Assembly (NCBI GenBank): GCA_964034945.1
Contig: OZ035964.1
Location: forward strand, 10,801,544 to 10,865,543
Length of the DNA stretch: 64,000 nt
Direction: 5' to 3'
Origin: Chrysopilus asiliformis
Taxonomy: Eukaryota; Arthropoda; Insecta; Diptera; Rhagionidae
Positions within the stretch are counted from its first letter, which is position 1. Every line of letters starts with the position of its first letter. Shown piece by piece: positions 48,201-60,630 of the stretch. Under the pieces are notes generated by a model that was not told the origin of the DNA, did no database searches, and worked only from the letters and a program-made list of their open reading frames with translations. The position numbers and the translations under genes were made by a program.

Positions 48201-49724
48201 TGGTAGAGTTTTTTCGGATTTCAAATCAAATGAAAACTTCCAAATTGGAATTTTTCGAAATTTTTTTGATTTTTCTTGCTGCCGGCTGCTAGCCTGGTAG
48301 AGTTTTTTCGGATTTGAAATCAAATGAAAACTTCCAAATTGGAATAATTCGAAATTTTTTTGATTTTTCTTGCTGCCGGCCGCTAGCCTGGTAGAGTTTT
48401 TTCGGATTTCAAATCAAATGAAAACTTCCAAATTGGAATTTTTCGAAATTTTTTTGATTTTTCTTGCTGCCGGCCGCTAGCCTGGTAGAGTTTTTTCGGA
48501 TTTCAAATCAAATGAAAACTTCCAAATTGGAATTTTTCGAAATTTTTTTGATTTTTCTTGCTGCCGGCCGCTAGCCTGGTAGAGTTTTTTCGGATTTCAA
48601 ATCAAATGAAAACTTCCAAATTGGAATAATTCGAAATTTTTTTGATTTTTCTTGCTGCCGGCTGCTAGCCTGGTAGAGTTTTTTCGGATTTCAAATCAAA
48701 TGAAAACTTCCAAATTGGAATTCTTCGAAATTTTTTTGATTTTTCTTGCTGCCGGCCGCTAGCCTGGTAGAGTTTTTTCGGATTTCAAATCAAATGAAAA
48801 CTTCCAAATTGGAATTTTTCGAAATTTTTTTGATTTTTCTTGCTGCCGGCTGCTAGCCTGGTAGAGTTTTTTCGGATTTCAAATCAAATGAAAACTTCCA
48901 AATTGGAATTCTTCGAAATTTTTTTGATTTTTCTTGCTGCCGGCTGCTAGCCTGGTAGAGTTTTTTCGGATTTCAAATCAAATGAAAACTTCCAAATTGG
49001 AATTCTTCGAAATTTTTTTGATTTTTCTTGCTGCCGGCTGCTAGCCTGGTAGAGTTTTTTCGGATTTCAAATCAAATGAAAACTTCCAAATTGGAATAAT
49101 TCGAAATTTTTTTGATTTTTCTTGCTGCCGGCCGCTAGCCTGGTAGAGTTTTTTCGGATTTCAAATCAAATGAAAACTTCCAAATTGGAATAATTCGAAA
49201 TTTTTTTGATTTTTCTTGCTGCCGGCCGCTAGCCTGGTAGAGTTTTTTCGGATTTCAAATCAAATGAAAACTTCCAAATTGGAATTCTTCGAAATTTTTT
49301 TGATTTTTCTTGCTGCCGGCTGCTAGCCTGGTAGAGTTTTTTCGGATTTCAAATCAAATGAAAACTTCCAAATTGGAATTCTTCGAAATTTTTTTGATTT
49401 TTCTTGCTGCCGGCCGCTAGCCTGGTAGAGTTTTTTCGGATTTCAAATCAAATGAAAACTTCCAAATTGGAATTCTTCGAAATTTTTTTGATTTTTCTTG
49501 CTGCCGGCCGCTAGCCTGGTAGAGTTTTTTCGGATTTCAAATCAAATGAAAACTTTCAAATTGGAATAATTCGAAATTTTTTTGATTTTTCTTGCTGCCG
49601 GCCGCTAGCCTGGTAGAGTTTTTTCGGATTTCAAATCAAATAAAAACTTCCAAATTGGAATTTTTCGAAATTTTTTTGATTTTTCTTGCTGCCGGCCGCT
49701 AGCCTGGTAGAGTTTTTTCGGATT
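42298..49724 (+). repeat. Shuffled HOR fragments
   Basis: The same modules recur in irregular combinations. T7 junctions are at 44447 and 46704. The 24-monomer interval between them reads as the start of a 14-mer fused to the end of a 13-mer. The junction at 42285 to 44447 is 2162 bp because one T is missing from GATTTTC near 44134. From 48.3 to 49.6 kb the order is looser, with several consecutive C or AA monomers and a repeat of the ACTTTCAAA change near 49555. Confidence 0.75.
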
Positions 49725-50853
49725 TCAAATCAAATGAAAACTTCCAAATTGGAATTTTTCGAAATTTTTTTGATTTTTCTTGCTGCCGGCCGCTAGCCTG
49801 GTAGAGTTTTTTCGGATTTCAAATCAAATGAAAACTTCCAAATTGGAATTTTTCGAAATTTTTTTGATTTTTCTTGCTGCCGGCCGCTAGCCTGGTAGAG
49901 TTTTTTCGGATTTCAAATCAAATGAAAACTTCCAAATTGGAATAATTCGAAATTTTTTTGATTTTTCTTGCTGCCGGCTGCTAGCCTGGTAGAGTTTTTT
50001 CGGATTTCAAATCAAATGAAAACTTCCAAATTGGAATTCTTCGAAATTTTTTTGATTTTTCTTGCTGCCGGCTGCTAGCCTGGTAGAGTTTTTTCGGATT
50101 TCAAATCAAATGAAAACTTCCAAATTGGAATAATTCGAAATTTTTTTGATTTTTCTTGCTGCCGGCCGGTAGCCTGGTAGAGTTTTTTCGGATTTCAAAT
50201 CAAATGAAAACTTCCAAATTGGAATTCTTCGAAATTTTTTTGATTTTTCTTGCTGCCGGCTGCTAGCCTGGTAGAGTTTTTTCGGATTTCAAATCAAATG
50301 AAAACTTCCAAATTGGAATTCTTCGAAATTTTTTTGATTTTTCTTGCTGCCGGCTGCTAGCCTGGTAGAGTTTTTTCGGATTTGAAATCAAATGAAAACT
50401 TCCAAATTGGAATAATTCGAAATTTTTTTGATTTTTCTTGCTGCCGGCCGCTAGCCTGGTAGAGTTTTTTCGGATTTCAAATCAAATGAAAACTTCCAAA
50501 TTGGAATTTTTCGAAATTTTTTTGATTTTTCTTGCTGCCGGCTACTAGCCTGGTAGAGTTTTTTCGGATTTCAAATCAAATGAAAACTTCCAAATTGGAA
50601 TAATTCGAAATTTTTTTGATTTTTCTTGCTGCCGGCCGCTAGCCTGGTAGAGTTTTTTCGGATTTCAAATCAAATGAAAACTTCCAAATTGGAATAATTC
50701 GAAATTTTTTTGATTTTTCTTGCTGCCGGCCGCTAGCCTGGTAGAGTTTTTTCGGATTTCAAATCAAATGAAAACTTCCAAATTGGAATTTTTCGAAATT
50801 TTTTTGATTTTTCTTGCTGCCGGCCGCTAGCCTGGTAGAGTTTTTTTCGGATT
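49725..50853 (+). repeat. 12-monomer block, copy 1 of 2
   Basis: The order is Tc, Tc, At, Ct, Ag, Ct, Ct, G-Ac, Ta, Ac, Ac, Tc-T7. The pair of Ac monomers after Ta replaces the usual Tc pair and is shared only with 52452-53580. Confidence 0.9.
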
Positions 50854-51793
50854 TCAAATCAAATGAAAACTTCCAAATTGGAATTCTTCGAAATTTTTTT
50901 GATTTTTCTTGCTGCCGGCCGCTAGCCTGGTAGAGTTTTTTCGGATTTCAAATCAAATGAAAACTTCCAAATTGGAATAATTCGAAATTTTTTTGATTTT
51001 TCTTGCTGCCGGCTGCTAGCCTGGTAGAGTTTTTTCGGATTTCAAATCAAATGAAAACTTCCAAATTGGAATTCTTCGAAATTTTTTTGATTTTTCTTGC
51101 TGCCGGCCGCTAGCCTGGTAGAGTTTTTTCGGATTTCAAATCAAATGAAAACTTCCAAATTGGAATTTTTCGAAATTTTTTTGATTTTTCTTGCTGCCGG
51201 CCGCTAGCCTGGTAGAGTTTTTTCGGATTTCAAATCAAATGAAAACTTCCAAATTGGAATTTTTCGAAATTTTTTTGATTTTTCTTGCTGCCGGCCGCTA
51301 GCCTGGTAGAGTTTTTTCGGATTTGAAATCAAATGAAAACTTCCAAATTGGAATTTTTCGAAATTTTTTTGATTTTTCTTGCTGCCGGCCGCTAGCCTGG
51401 TAGAGTTTTTTCGGATTTCAAATCAAATGAAAACTTCCAAATTGGAATTTTTCGAAATTTTTTTGATTTTTCTTGCTGCCGGCCGCTAGCCTGGTAGAGT
51501 TTTTTCGGATTTCAAATCAAATGAAAACTTCCAAATTGGAATTCTTCGAAATTTTTTTGATTTTTCTTGCTGCCGGCCGCTAGCCTGGTAGAGTTTTTTC
51601 GGATTTCAAATCAAATGAAAACTTCCAAATTGGAATTTTTCGAAATTTTTTTGATTTTTCTTGCTGCCGGCTGCTAGCCTGGTAGAGTTTTTTCGGATTT
51701 GAAATCAAATGAAAACTTCCAAATTGGAATAATTCGAAATTTTTTTGATTTTTCTTGCTGCCGGCTGCTAGCCTGGTAGAGTTTTTTCGGATT

Positions 51794-52357
51794 TCAAATC
51801 AAATGAAAACTTCCAAATTGGAATTCTTCGAAATTTTTTTGATTTTTCTTGCTGCCGGCTGCTAGCCTGGTAGAGTTTTTTCGGATTTCAAATCAAATGA
51901 AAACTTCCAAATTGGAATAATTCGAAATTTTTTTGATTTTTCTTGCTGCCGGCCGGTAGCCTGGTAGAGTTTTTTCGGATTTCAAATCAAATGAAAACTT
52001 CCAAATTGGAATTCTTCGAAATTTTTTTGATTTTTCTTGCTGCCGGCTGCTAGCCTGGTAGAGTTTTTTCGGATTTCAAATCAAATGAAAACTTCCAAAT
52101 TGGAATTCTTCGAAATTTTTTTGATTTTTCTTGCTGCCGGCTGCTAGCCTGGTAGAGTTTTTTCGGATTTGAAATCAAATGAAAACTTCCAAATTGGACT
52201 AATTCGAAATTTTTTTGATTTTTCTTGCTGCCGGCCGCTAGCCTGGTAGAGTTTTTTCGGATTTCAAATCAAATGAAAACTTCCAAATTGGAATTTTTCG
52301 AAATTTTTTTGATTTTTCTTGCTGCCGGCTACTAGCCTGGTAGAGTTTTTTCGGATT
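51794..52357 (+). repeat. 6-monomer module inside a 10-mer duplication
   Basis: The order is Ct, Ag, Ct, Ct, G-Ac, Ta. It is found again at 52734-53297, exactly 940 bp (10 monomers) downstream; GGCCGGTAGC occurs at 51951 and 52891. The G-Ac monomer here has a private GGACTAATTC. Confidence 0.88.
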
Positions 52358-52451
52358 TCAAATCAAATGAAAACTTCCAAATTGGAATTTTTCGAAATTT
52401 TTTTGATTTTTCTTGCTGCCGGCCGCTAGCCTGGTAGAGTTTTTTCGGATT

Positions 52452-53580
52452 TCAAATCAAATGAAAACTTCCAAATTGGAATTTTTCGAAATTTTTTTGA
52501 TTTTTCTTGCTGCCGGCCGCTAGCCTGGTAGAGTTTTTTCGGATTTCAAATCAAATGAAAACTTCCAAATTGGAATTTTTCGAAATTTTTTTGATTTTTC
52601 TTGCTGCCGGCCGCTAGCCTGGTAGAGTTTTTTCGGATTTCAAATCAAATGAAAACTTCCAAATTGGAATAATTCGAAATTTTTTTGATTTTTCTTGCTG
52701 CCGGCTGCTAGCCTGGTAGAGTTTTTTCGGATTTCAAATCAAATGAAAACTTCCAAATTGGAATTCTTCGAAATTTTTTTGATTTTTCTTGCTGCCGGCT
52801 GCTAGCCTGGTAGAGTTTTTTCGGATTTCAAATCAAATGAAAACTTCCAAATTGGAATAATTCGAAATTTTTTTGATTTTTCTTGCTGCCGGCCGGTAGC
52901 CTGGTAGAGTTTTTTCGGATTTCAAATCAAATGAAAACTTCCAAATTGGAATTCTTCGAAATTTTTTTGATTTTTCTTGCTGCCGGCTGCTAGCCTGGTA
53001 GAGTTTTTTCGGATTTCAAATCAAATGAAAACTTCCAAATTGGAATTCTTCGAAATTTTTTTGATTTTTCTTGCTGCCGGCTGCTAGCCTGGTAGAGTTT
53101 TTTCGGATTTGAAATCAAATGAAAACTTCCAAATTGGAATAATTCGAAATTTTTTTGATTTTTCTTGCTGCCGGCCGCTAGCCTGGTAGAGTTTTTTCGG
53201 ATTTCAAATCAAATGAAAACTTCCAAATTGGAATTTTTCGAAATTTTTTTGATTTTTCTTGCTGCCGGCTACTAGCCTGGTAGAGTTTTTTCGGATTTCA
53301 AATCAAATGAAAACTTCCAAATTGGAATAATTCGAAATTTTTTTGATTTTTCTTGCTGCCGGCCGCTAGCCTGGTAGAGTTTTTTCGGATTTCAAATCAA
53401 ATGAAAACTTCCAAATTGGAATAATTCGAAATTTTTTTGATTTTTCTTGCTGCCGGCCGCTAGCCTGGTAGAGTTTTTTCGGATTTCAAATCAAATGAAA
53501 ACTTCCAAATTGGAATTTTTCGAAATTTTTTTGATTTTTCTTGCTGCCGGCCGCTAGCCTGGTAGAGTTTTTTTCGGATT
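52452..53580 (+). repeat. 12-monomer block, copy 2 of 2
   Basis: Identical in code to 49725-50853, displaced by exactly 2727 bp (29 monomers plus one T7 base). The matched order ends at the T7 junction and the Cc monomer after it. Confidence 0.9.
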
Positions 53581-56500
53581 TCAAATCAAATGAAAACTTC
53601 CAAATTGGAATTCTTCGAAATTTTTTTGATTTTTCTTGCTGCCGGCCGCTAGCCTGGTAGAGTTTTTTCGGATTTCAAATCAAATGAAAACTTCCAAATT
53701 GGAATTTTTCGAAATTTTTTTGATTTTTCTTGCTGCCGGCCGCTAGCCTGGTAGAGTTTTTTCGGATTTCAAATCAAATGAAAACTTCCAAATTGGAATT
53801 CTTCGAAATTTTTTTGATTTTTCTTGCTGCCGGCCGCTAGCCTGGTAGAGTTTTTTCGGATTTCAAATCAAATGAAAACTTCCAAATTGGAATTTTTCGA
53901 AATTTTTTTGATTTTTCTTGCTGCCGGCTGCTAGCCTGGTAGAGTTTTTTCGGATTTCAAATCAAATGAAAACTTCCAAATTGGAATTCTTCGAAATTTT
54001 TTTGATTTTTCTTGCTGCCGGCTGCTAGCCTGGTAGAGTTTTTTCGGATTTGAAATCAAATGAAAACTTCCAAATTGGAATAATTCGAAATTTTTTTGAT
54101 TTTTCTTGCTGCCGGCCGCTAGCCTGGTAGAGTTTTTTCGGATTTCAAATCAAATGAAAACTTCCAAATTGGAATTTTTCGAAATTTTTTTGATTTTTCT
54201 TGCTGCCGGCTACTAGCCTGGTAGAGTTTTTTCGGATTTCAAATCAAATGAAAACTTCCAAATTGGAATTTTTCGAAATTTTTTTGATTTTTCTTGCTGC
54301 CGGCCGCTAGCCTGGTAGAGTTTTTTCGGATTTCAAATCAAATGAAAACTTCCAAATTGGAATAATTCGAAATTTTTTTGATTTTTCTTGCTGCCGGCTG
54401 CTAGCCTGGTAGAGTTTTTTCGGATTTCAAATCAAATGAAAACTTCCAAATTGGAATTCTTCGAAATTTTTTTGATTTTTCTTGCTGCCGGCCGCTAGCC
54501 TGGTAGAGTTTTTTCGGATTTCAAATCAAATGAAAACTTCCAAATTGGAATTTTTCGAAATTTTTTTGATTTTTCTTGCTGCCGGCCGCTAGCCTGGTAG
54601 AGTTTTTTCGGATTTCAAATCAAATGAAAACTTCCAAATTGGAATAATTCGAAATTTTTTTGATTTTTCTTGCTGCCGGCTGCTAGCCTGGTAGAGTTTT
54701 TTCGGATTTGAAATCAAATGAAAACTTCCAAATTGGAATAATTCGAAATTTTTTTGATTTTTCTTGCTGCCGGCCGCTAGCCTGGTAGAGTTTTTTCGGA
54801 TTTCAAATCAAATGAAAACTTCCAAATTGGAATTCTTCGAAATTTTTTTGATTTTTCTTGCTGCCGGCCGCTAGCCTGGTAGAGTTTTTTCGGATTTCAA
54901 ATCAAATGAAAACTTCCAAATTGGAATTCTTCGAAATTTTTTTGATTTTTCTTGCTGCCGGCTACTAGCCTGGTAGAGTTTTTTCGGATTTCAAATCAAA
55001 TGAAAACTTCCAAATTGGAATTTTTCGAAATTTTTTTGATTTTTCTTGCTGCCGGCCGCTAGCCTGGTAGAGTTTTTTCGGATTTCAAATCAAATGAAAA
55101 CTTCCAAATTGGAATAATTCGAAATTTTTTTGATTTTTCTTGCTGCCGGCTGCTAGCCTGGTAGAGTTTTTTCGGATTTCAAATCAAATGAAAACTTCCA
55201 AATTGGAATTCTTCGAAATTTTTTTGATTTTTCTTGCTGCCGGCCGCTAGCCTGGTAGAGTTTTTTCGGATTTCAAATCAAATGAAAACTTCCAAATTGG
55301 AATTTTTCGAAATTTTTTTGATTTTTCTTGCTGCCGGCCGCTAGCCTGGTAGAGTTTTTTCGGATTTCAAATCAAATGAAAACTTCCAAATTGGAATAAT
55401 TCGAAATTTTTTTGATTTTTCTTGCTGCCGGCCGCTAGCCTGGTAGAGTTTTTTCGGATTTCAAATCAAATGAAAACTTCCAAATTGGAATTTTTCGAAA
55501 TTTTTTTGATTTTTCTTGCTGCCGGCCGCTAGCCTGGTAGAGTTTTTTCGGATTTCAAATCAAATGAAAACTTCCAAATTGGAATTCTTCGAAATTTTTT
55601 TGATTTTTCTTGTTGCCGGCTGCTAGCCTGGTAGAGTTTTTTCGGATTTCAAATCAAATGAAAACTTCCAAATTGGAATAATTCGAAATTTTTTTGATTT
55701 TTCTTGCTGCCGGCCGGTAGCCTGGTAGAGTTTTTTCGGATTTCAAATCAAATAAAAACTTCCAAATTGGAATTCTTCGAAATTTTTTTGATTTTTCTTG
55801 CTGCCGGCTGCTAGCCTGGTAGAGTTTTTTCGGATTTCAAATCAAATGAAAACTTCCAAATTGGAATTCTTCGAAATTTTTTTGATTTTTCTTGCTGCCG
55901 GCTGCTAGCCTGGTAGAGTTTTTTCGGATTTCAAATCAAATGAAAACTTCCAAATTGGAATAATTCGAAATTTTTTTGATTTTTCTTGCTGCCGGCCGCT
56001 AGCCTGGTAGAGTTTTTTCGGATTTCAAATCAAATGAAAACTTCCAAATTGGAATTTTTCGAAATTTTTTTGATTTTTCTTGCTGCCGGCTACTAGCCTG
56101 GTAGAGTTTTTTCGGATTTCAAATCAAATGAAAACTTCCAAATTGGAATTTTTCGAAATTTTTTTGATTTTTCTTGCTGCCGGCCGCTAGCCTGGTAGAG
56201 TTTTTTCGGATTTCAAATCAAATGAAAACTTCCAAATTGGAATTTTTCGAAATTTTTTTGATTTTTCTTGCTGCCGGCCGCTAGCCTGGTAGAGTTTTTT
56301 TCGGATTTCAAATCAAATGAAAACTTCCAAATTGGAATTCTTCGAAATTTTTTTGATTTTTCTTGCTGCCGGCCGCTAGCCTGGTAGAGTTTTTTCGGAT
56401 TTCAAATCAAATGAAAACTTCCAAATTGGAATAATTCGAAATTTTTTTGATTTTTCTTGCTGCCGGCTGCTAGCCTGGTAGAGTTTTTTCGGATTTCAAA

Positions 56501-57811
56501 TCAAATGAAAACTTCCAAATTGGAATTTTTCGAAATTTTTTTGATTTTTCTTGCTGCCGGCCGCTAGCCTGGTAGAGTTTTTTCGGATTTCAAATCAAAT
56601 GAAAACTTCCAAATTGGAATTTTTCGAAATTTTTTTGATTTTTCTTGCTGCCGGCCGCTAGCCTGGTAGAGTTTTTTCGGATTTGAAATCAAATGAAAAC
56701 TTCCAAATTGGAATTTTTCGAAATTTTTTTGATTTTTCTTGCTGCCGGCCGCTAGCCTGGTAGAGTTTTTTCGGATTTCAAATCAAATGAAAACTTCCAA
56801 ATTGGAATTTTTCGAAATTTTTTTGATTTTTCTTGCTGCCGGCCGCTAGCCTGGTAGAGTTTTTTCGGATTTCAAATCAAATGAAAACTTCCAAATTGGA
56901 ATTCTTCGAAATTTTTTTGATTTTTCTTGCTGCCGGCCGCTAGCCTGGTAGAGTTTTTTCGGATTTCAAATCAAATGAAAACTTCCAAATTGGAATTTTT
57001 CGAAATTTTTTTGATTTTTCTTGCTGCCGGCCGCTAGCCTGGTAGAGTTTTTTCGGATTTCAAATCAAATGAAAACTTCCAAATTGGAATTCTTCGAAAT
57101 TTTTTTGATTTTTCTTGCTGCCGGCTGCTAGCCTGGTAGAGTTTTTTCGGATTTGAAATCAAATGAAAACTTCCAAATTGGAATAATTCGAAATTTTTTT
57201 GATTTTTCTTGCTGCCGGCCGCTAGCCTGGTAGAGTTTTTTCGGATTTCAAATCAAATGAAAACTTCCAAATTGGAATTTTTCGAAATTTTTTTGATTTT
57301 TCTTGCTGCCGGCTACTAGCCTGGTAGAGTTTTTTCGGATTTCAAATCAAATGAAAACTTCCAAATTGGAATTTTTCGAAATTTTTTTGATTTTTCTTGC
57401 TGCCGGCCGCTAGCCTGGTAGAGTTTTTTCGGATTTCAAATCAAATGAAAACTTCCAAATTGGAATAATTCGAAATTTTTTTGATTTTTCTTGCTGCCGG
57501 CTGCTAGCCTGGTAGAGTTTTTTCGGATTTCAAATCAAATGAAAACTTCCAAATTGGAATTCTTCGAAATTTTTTTGATTTTTCTTGCTGCCGGCCGCTA
57601 GCCTGGTAGAGTTTTTTCGGATTTCAAATCAAATGAAAACTTCCAAATTGGAATAATTCGAAATTTTTTTGATTTTTCTTGCTGCCGGCTGCTAGCCTGG
57701 TAGAGTTTTTTCGGATTTCAAATCAAATGAAAACTTCCAAATTGGAATTCTTCGAAATTTTTTTGATTTTTCTTGCTGCCGGCTGCTAGCCTGGTAGAGT
57801 TTTTTTGGATT
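53581..57811 (+). repeat. End of domain 4: irregular modules
   Basis: It contains G2 monomers at about 54051, 54710, 56684 and 57154, and T7 at 56295. A C-type monomer carrying the GGCTAC core at about 54.96 kb is an exception to the usual T-type association of that core. The domain ends at a C89 to T junction (GTTTTTTTGG near 57807) like those at 20102 and 24793. Confidence 0.75.
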
Positions 57812-60630
57812 TCAAATCAAATGAAAACTTCCAAATTGGAATTCTTCGAAATTTTTTTGATTTTTCTTTCTGCCGGCTGCTAGCCTGGTAGAGTTTTTTC
57901 GGATTTCAAATCAAATGAAAACTTCCAAATTGGAATTTTTCGAAATTTTTTTGATTTTTCTTGCTGCCGGCTGCTAGCCTGGTAGAGTTTTTTCGGATTT
58001 CAAATCAAATGAAAACTTCCAAATTGGAATTCTTCGAAATTTTTTTGATTTTTCTTGCTGCCGGCCGCTAGCCTGGTAGAGTTTTTTCGGATTTCAAATC
58101 AAATGAAAACTTCCAAATTGGAATTTTTCGAAATTTTTTTGATTTTTCTTGCTGCCGGCCGCTAGCCTGGTAGAGTTTTTTCGGATTTCAAATCAAATGA
58201 AAACTTCCAAATTGGAATTCTTCGAAATTTTTTTGATTTTTCTTGCTGCCGGCTGCTAGCCTGGTAGAGTTTTTTCGGATTTCAAATCAAATGAAAACTT
58301 CCAAATTGGAATTTTTCGAAATTTTTTTGATTTTTCTTGCTGCCGGCCGCTAGCCTGGTAGAGTTTTTTCGGATTTCAAATCAAATTAAAACTTCCAAAT
58401 TGGAATTTTTCGAAATTTTTTTGATTTTTCTTGCTGCCGGCCGCTAGCCTGGTAGAGTTTTTTCGGATTTCAAATCAAATGAAAACTTCCAAATTGGAAT
58501 TTTTCGAAATTTTTTTGATTTTTCTTGCTGCCGGCCGCTAGCCTGGTAGAGTTTTTTCGGATTTCAAATCAAATGAAAACTTCCAAATTGGAATTTTTCG
58601 AAATTTTTTTGATTTTTCTTGCTGCCGGCCGCTAGCCTGGTAGAGTTTTTTCGGATTTCAAATCAAATGAAAACTTCCAAATTGGAATTTTTCGAATTTT
58701 TTTTGATTTTTCTTGCTGCCGGCCGCTAGCCTGGTAGAGTTTTTTCGGATTTCAAATCAAATGAAAACTTCCAAATTGGAATTTTTCGAAATTTTTTTGA
58801 TTTTTCTTGCTGCCGGCCGCTAGCCTGGTAGAGTTTTTTCGGATTTCAAATCAAATGAAAACTTCCAAATTGGAATTTTTCGAAATTTTTTTGATTTTTC
58901 TTGCTGCCGGCCGCTAGCCTGGTAGAGTTTTTTCGGATTTCAAATCAAATGAAAACTTCCAAATTGGAATTTTTCGAAATTTTTTTGATTTTTCTTGCTG
59001 CCGGCCGCTAGCCTGGTAGAGTTTTTTCGGATTTCAAATCAAATGAAAACTTCCAAATTGGAATTTTTCGAAATTTTTTTGATTTTTCTTGCTGCCGGCC
59101 GCTAGCCTGGTAGAGTTTTTTCGGATTTCAAATCAAATGAAAACTTCCAAATTGGAATTTTTCGAAATTTTTTGATTTTTCTTGCTGCCGGCCGCTAGCC
59201 TGGTAGAGTTTTTTCGGATTTCAAATCAAATGAAAACTTCCAAATTGGAATTCTTCGAAATTTTTTTGATTTTTCTTGCTGCCGGCCGCTAGCCTGGTAG
59301 AGTTTTTTCGGATTTCAAATCAAATGAAAACTTCCAAATTGGAATTTTTCGAAATTTTTTTGATTTTTCTTGCTGCCGGCCGCTAGCCTGGTAGAGTTTT
59401 TTCGGATTTCAAATCAAATGAAAACTTCCAAATTGGAATTCTTCGAAATTTTTTTGATTTTTCTTGCTGCCGGCCGCTAGCCTGGTAGAGTTTTTTCGGA
59501 TTTCAAATCAAATGAAAACTTCCAAATTGGAATTCTTCGAAATTTTTTTGATTTTTCTTGCTGCCGGCTGCTAGCCTGGTAGAGTTTTTTCGGATTTCAA
59601 ATCAAATGAAAACTTCCAAATTGGAATTCTTCGAAATTTTTTTGATTTTTCTTGCTGCCGGCCGCTAGCCTGGTAGAGTTTTTTCGGATTTCAAATCAAA
59701 TGAAAACTTCCAAATTGGAATTCTTCGAAATTTTTTTGATTTTTCTTGCTGCCGGCCGCTAGCCTGGTAGAGTTTTTTCGGATTTCAAATCAAATGAAAA
59801 CTTCCAAATTGGAATTTTTCGAAATTTTTTTGATTTTTCTTGCTGCCGGCCGCTAGTCTGGTAGAGTTTTTTCGGATTTCAAATCAAATGAAAACTTCCA
59901 AATTGGAATTTTTCGAAATTTTTTTGATTTTTCTTGCTGCCGGCCGCTAGCCTGGTAGAGTTTTTTCGGATTTCAAATCAAATGAAAACTTCCAAATTGG
60001 AATTTTTCGAAATTTTTTTGATTTTTCTTGCTGCCGGCCGCTAGCCTGGTAGAGTTTTTTCGGATTTCAAATCAAATGAAAACTTCCAAATTGGAATTTT
60101 TCGAAATTTTTTTGATTTTTCTTGCTGCCGGCCGCTAGCCTGGTAGAGTTTTTTCGGATTTCAAATCAAATGAAAACTTCCAAATTGGAATTTTTCGAAA
60201 TTTTTTTGATTTTTCTTGCTGCCGGCTGCTAGCCTGGTAGAGTTTTTTCGGATTTCAAATCAAATGAAAACTTCCAAATTGGAATTTTTCGAAATTTTTT
60301 TGATTTTTCTTGCTGCCGGCCGCTAGCCTGGTAGAGTTTTTTCGGATTTCAAATCAAATGAAAACTTCCAAATTGGAATTCTTCGAAATTTTTTTGATTT
60401 TTCTTGCTGCCGGCTGCTAGCCTGGTAGAGTTTTTTCGGATTTCAAATCAAATGAAAACTTCCAAATTGGAATTTTTCGAAATTTTTTTGATTTTTCTTG
60501 CTGCCGGCTGCTAGCCTGGTAGAGTTTTTTCGGATTTCAAATCAAATGAAAACTTCCAAATTGGAATTTTTCGAAATTTTTTTGATTTTTCTTGCTGTCG
60601 GCCGCTAGCCTGGTAGAGTTTTTTCGGATT
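57812..60630 (+). repeat. Satellite domain 5, left part: Tc-rich
   Basis: It opens with a Ct monomer carrying CTTTCTGCC (G58 to T). Next come Tt, Cc, Tc, Ct, Tc and a T12 monomer (AAATTAAAAC at 58387), a shortened version of the order in the 18-mer HOR. Mostly Tc monomers follow, with a 6-T run near 59170, GCTAGTCTGG near 59856, and CTGTCGGCC (C62 to T) near 60597. Confidence 0.75.

Larger units (their letters stand above)
29032..57811 (+). repeat. Satellite domain 4: 13/14-monomer higher-order repeats
   Basis: The domain is built from reusable modules marked by T7 junctions (GAGTTTTTTTCGG), C2-to-G monomers (TTTGAAATC), the GGCCGG core (code g) and the GGCTAC core (code a). T7 starts include 29866, 33534, 34193, 35416, 36075, 36734, 39179, 40403, 41062, 42285, 44447, 46704, 50841, 53568 and 56295. 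All of these are followed by a Cc monomer. Intervals equal whole monomers plus one base, except 42285-44447, where a T lost near 44134 cancels the extra base. Isolated novelties are GCAGCCGG near 41227, GGACTAATTC near 52199 and CTTGTTGCC near 55612. Confidence 0.88.

Noticed and set aside
50841..56295. A 29-monomer HOR suggested by equal T7 intervals (2727 bp twice)
   Set aside because: The monomer order in 50854-53580 and 53581-56307 is largely different, so the equal spacing of the second pair is coincidental. Only the 12-monomer block before each of the first two junctions is a true duplication.
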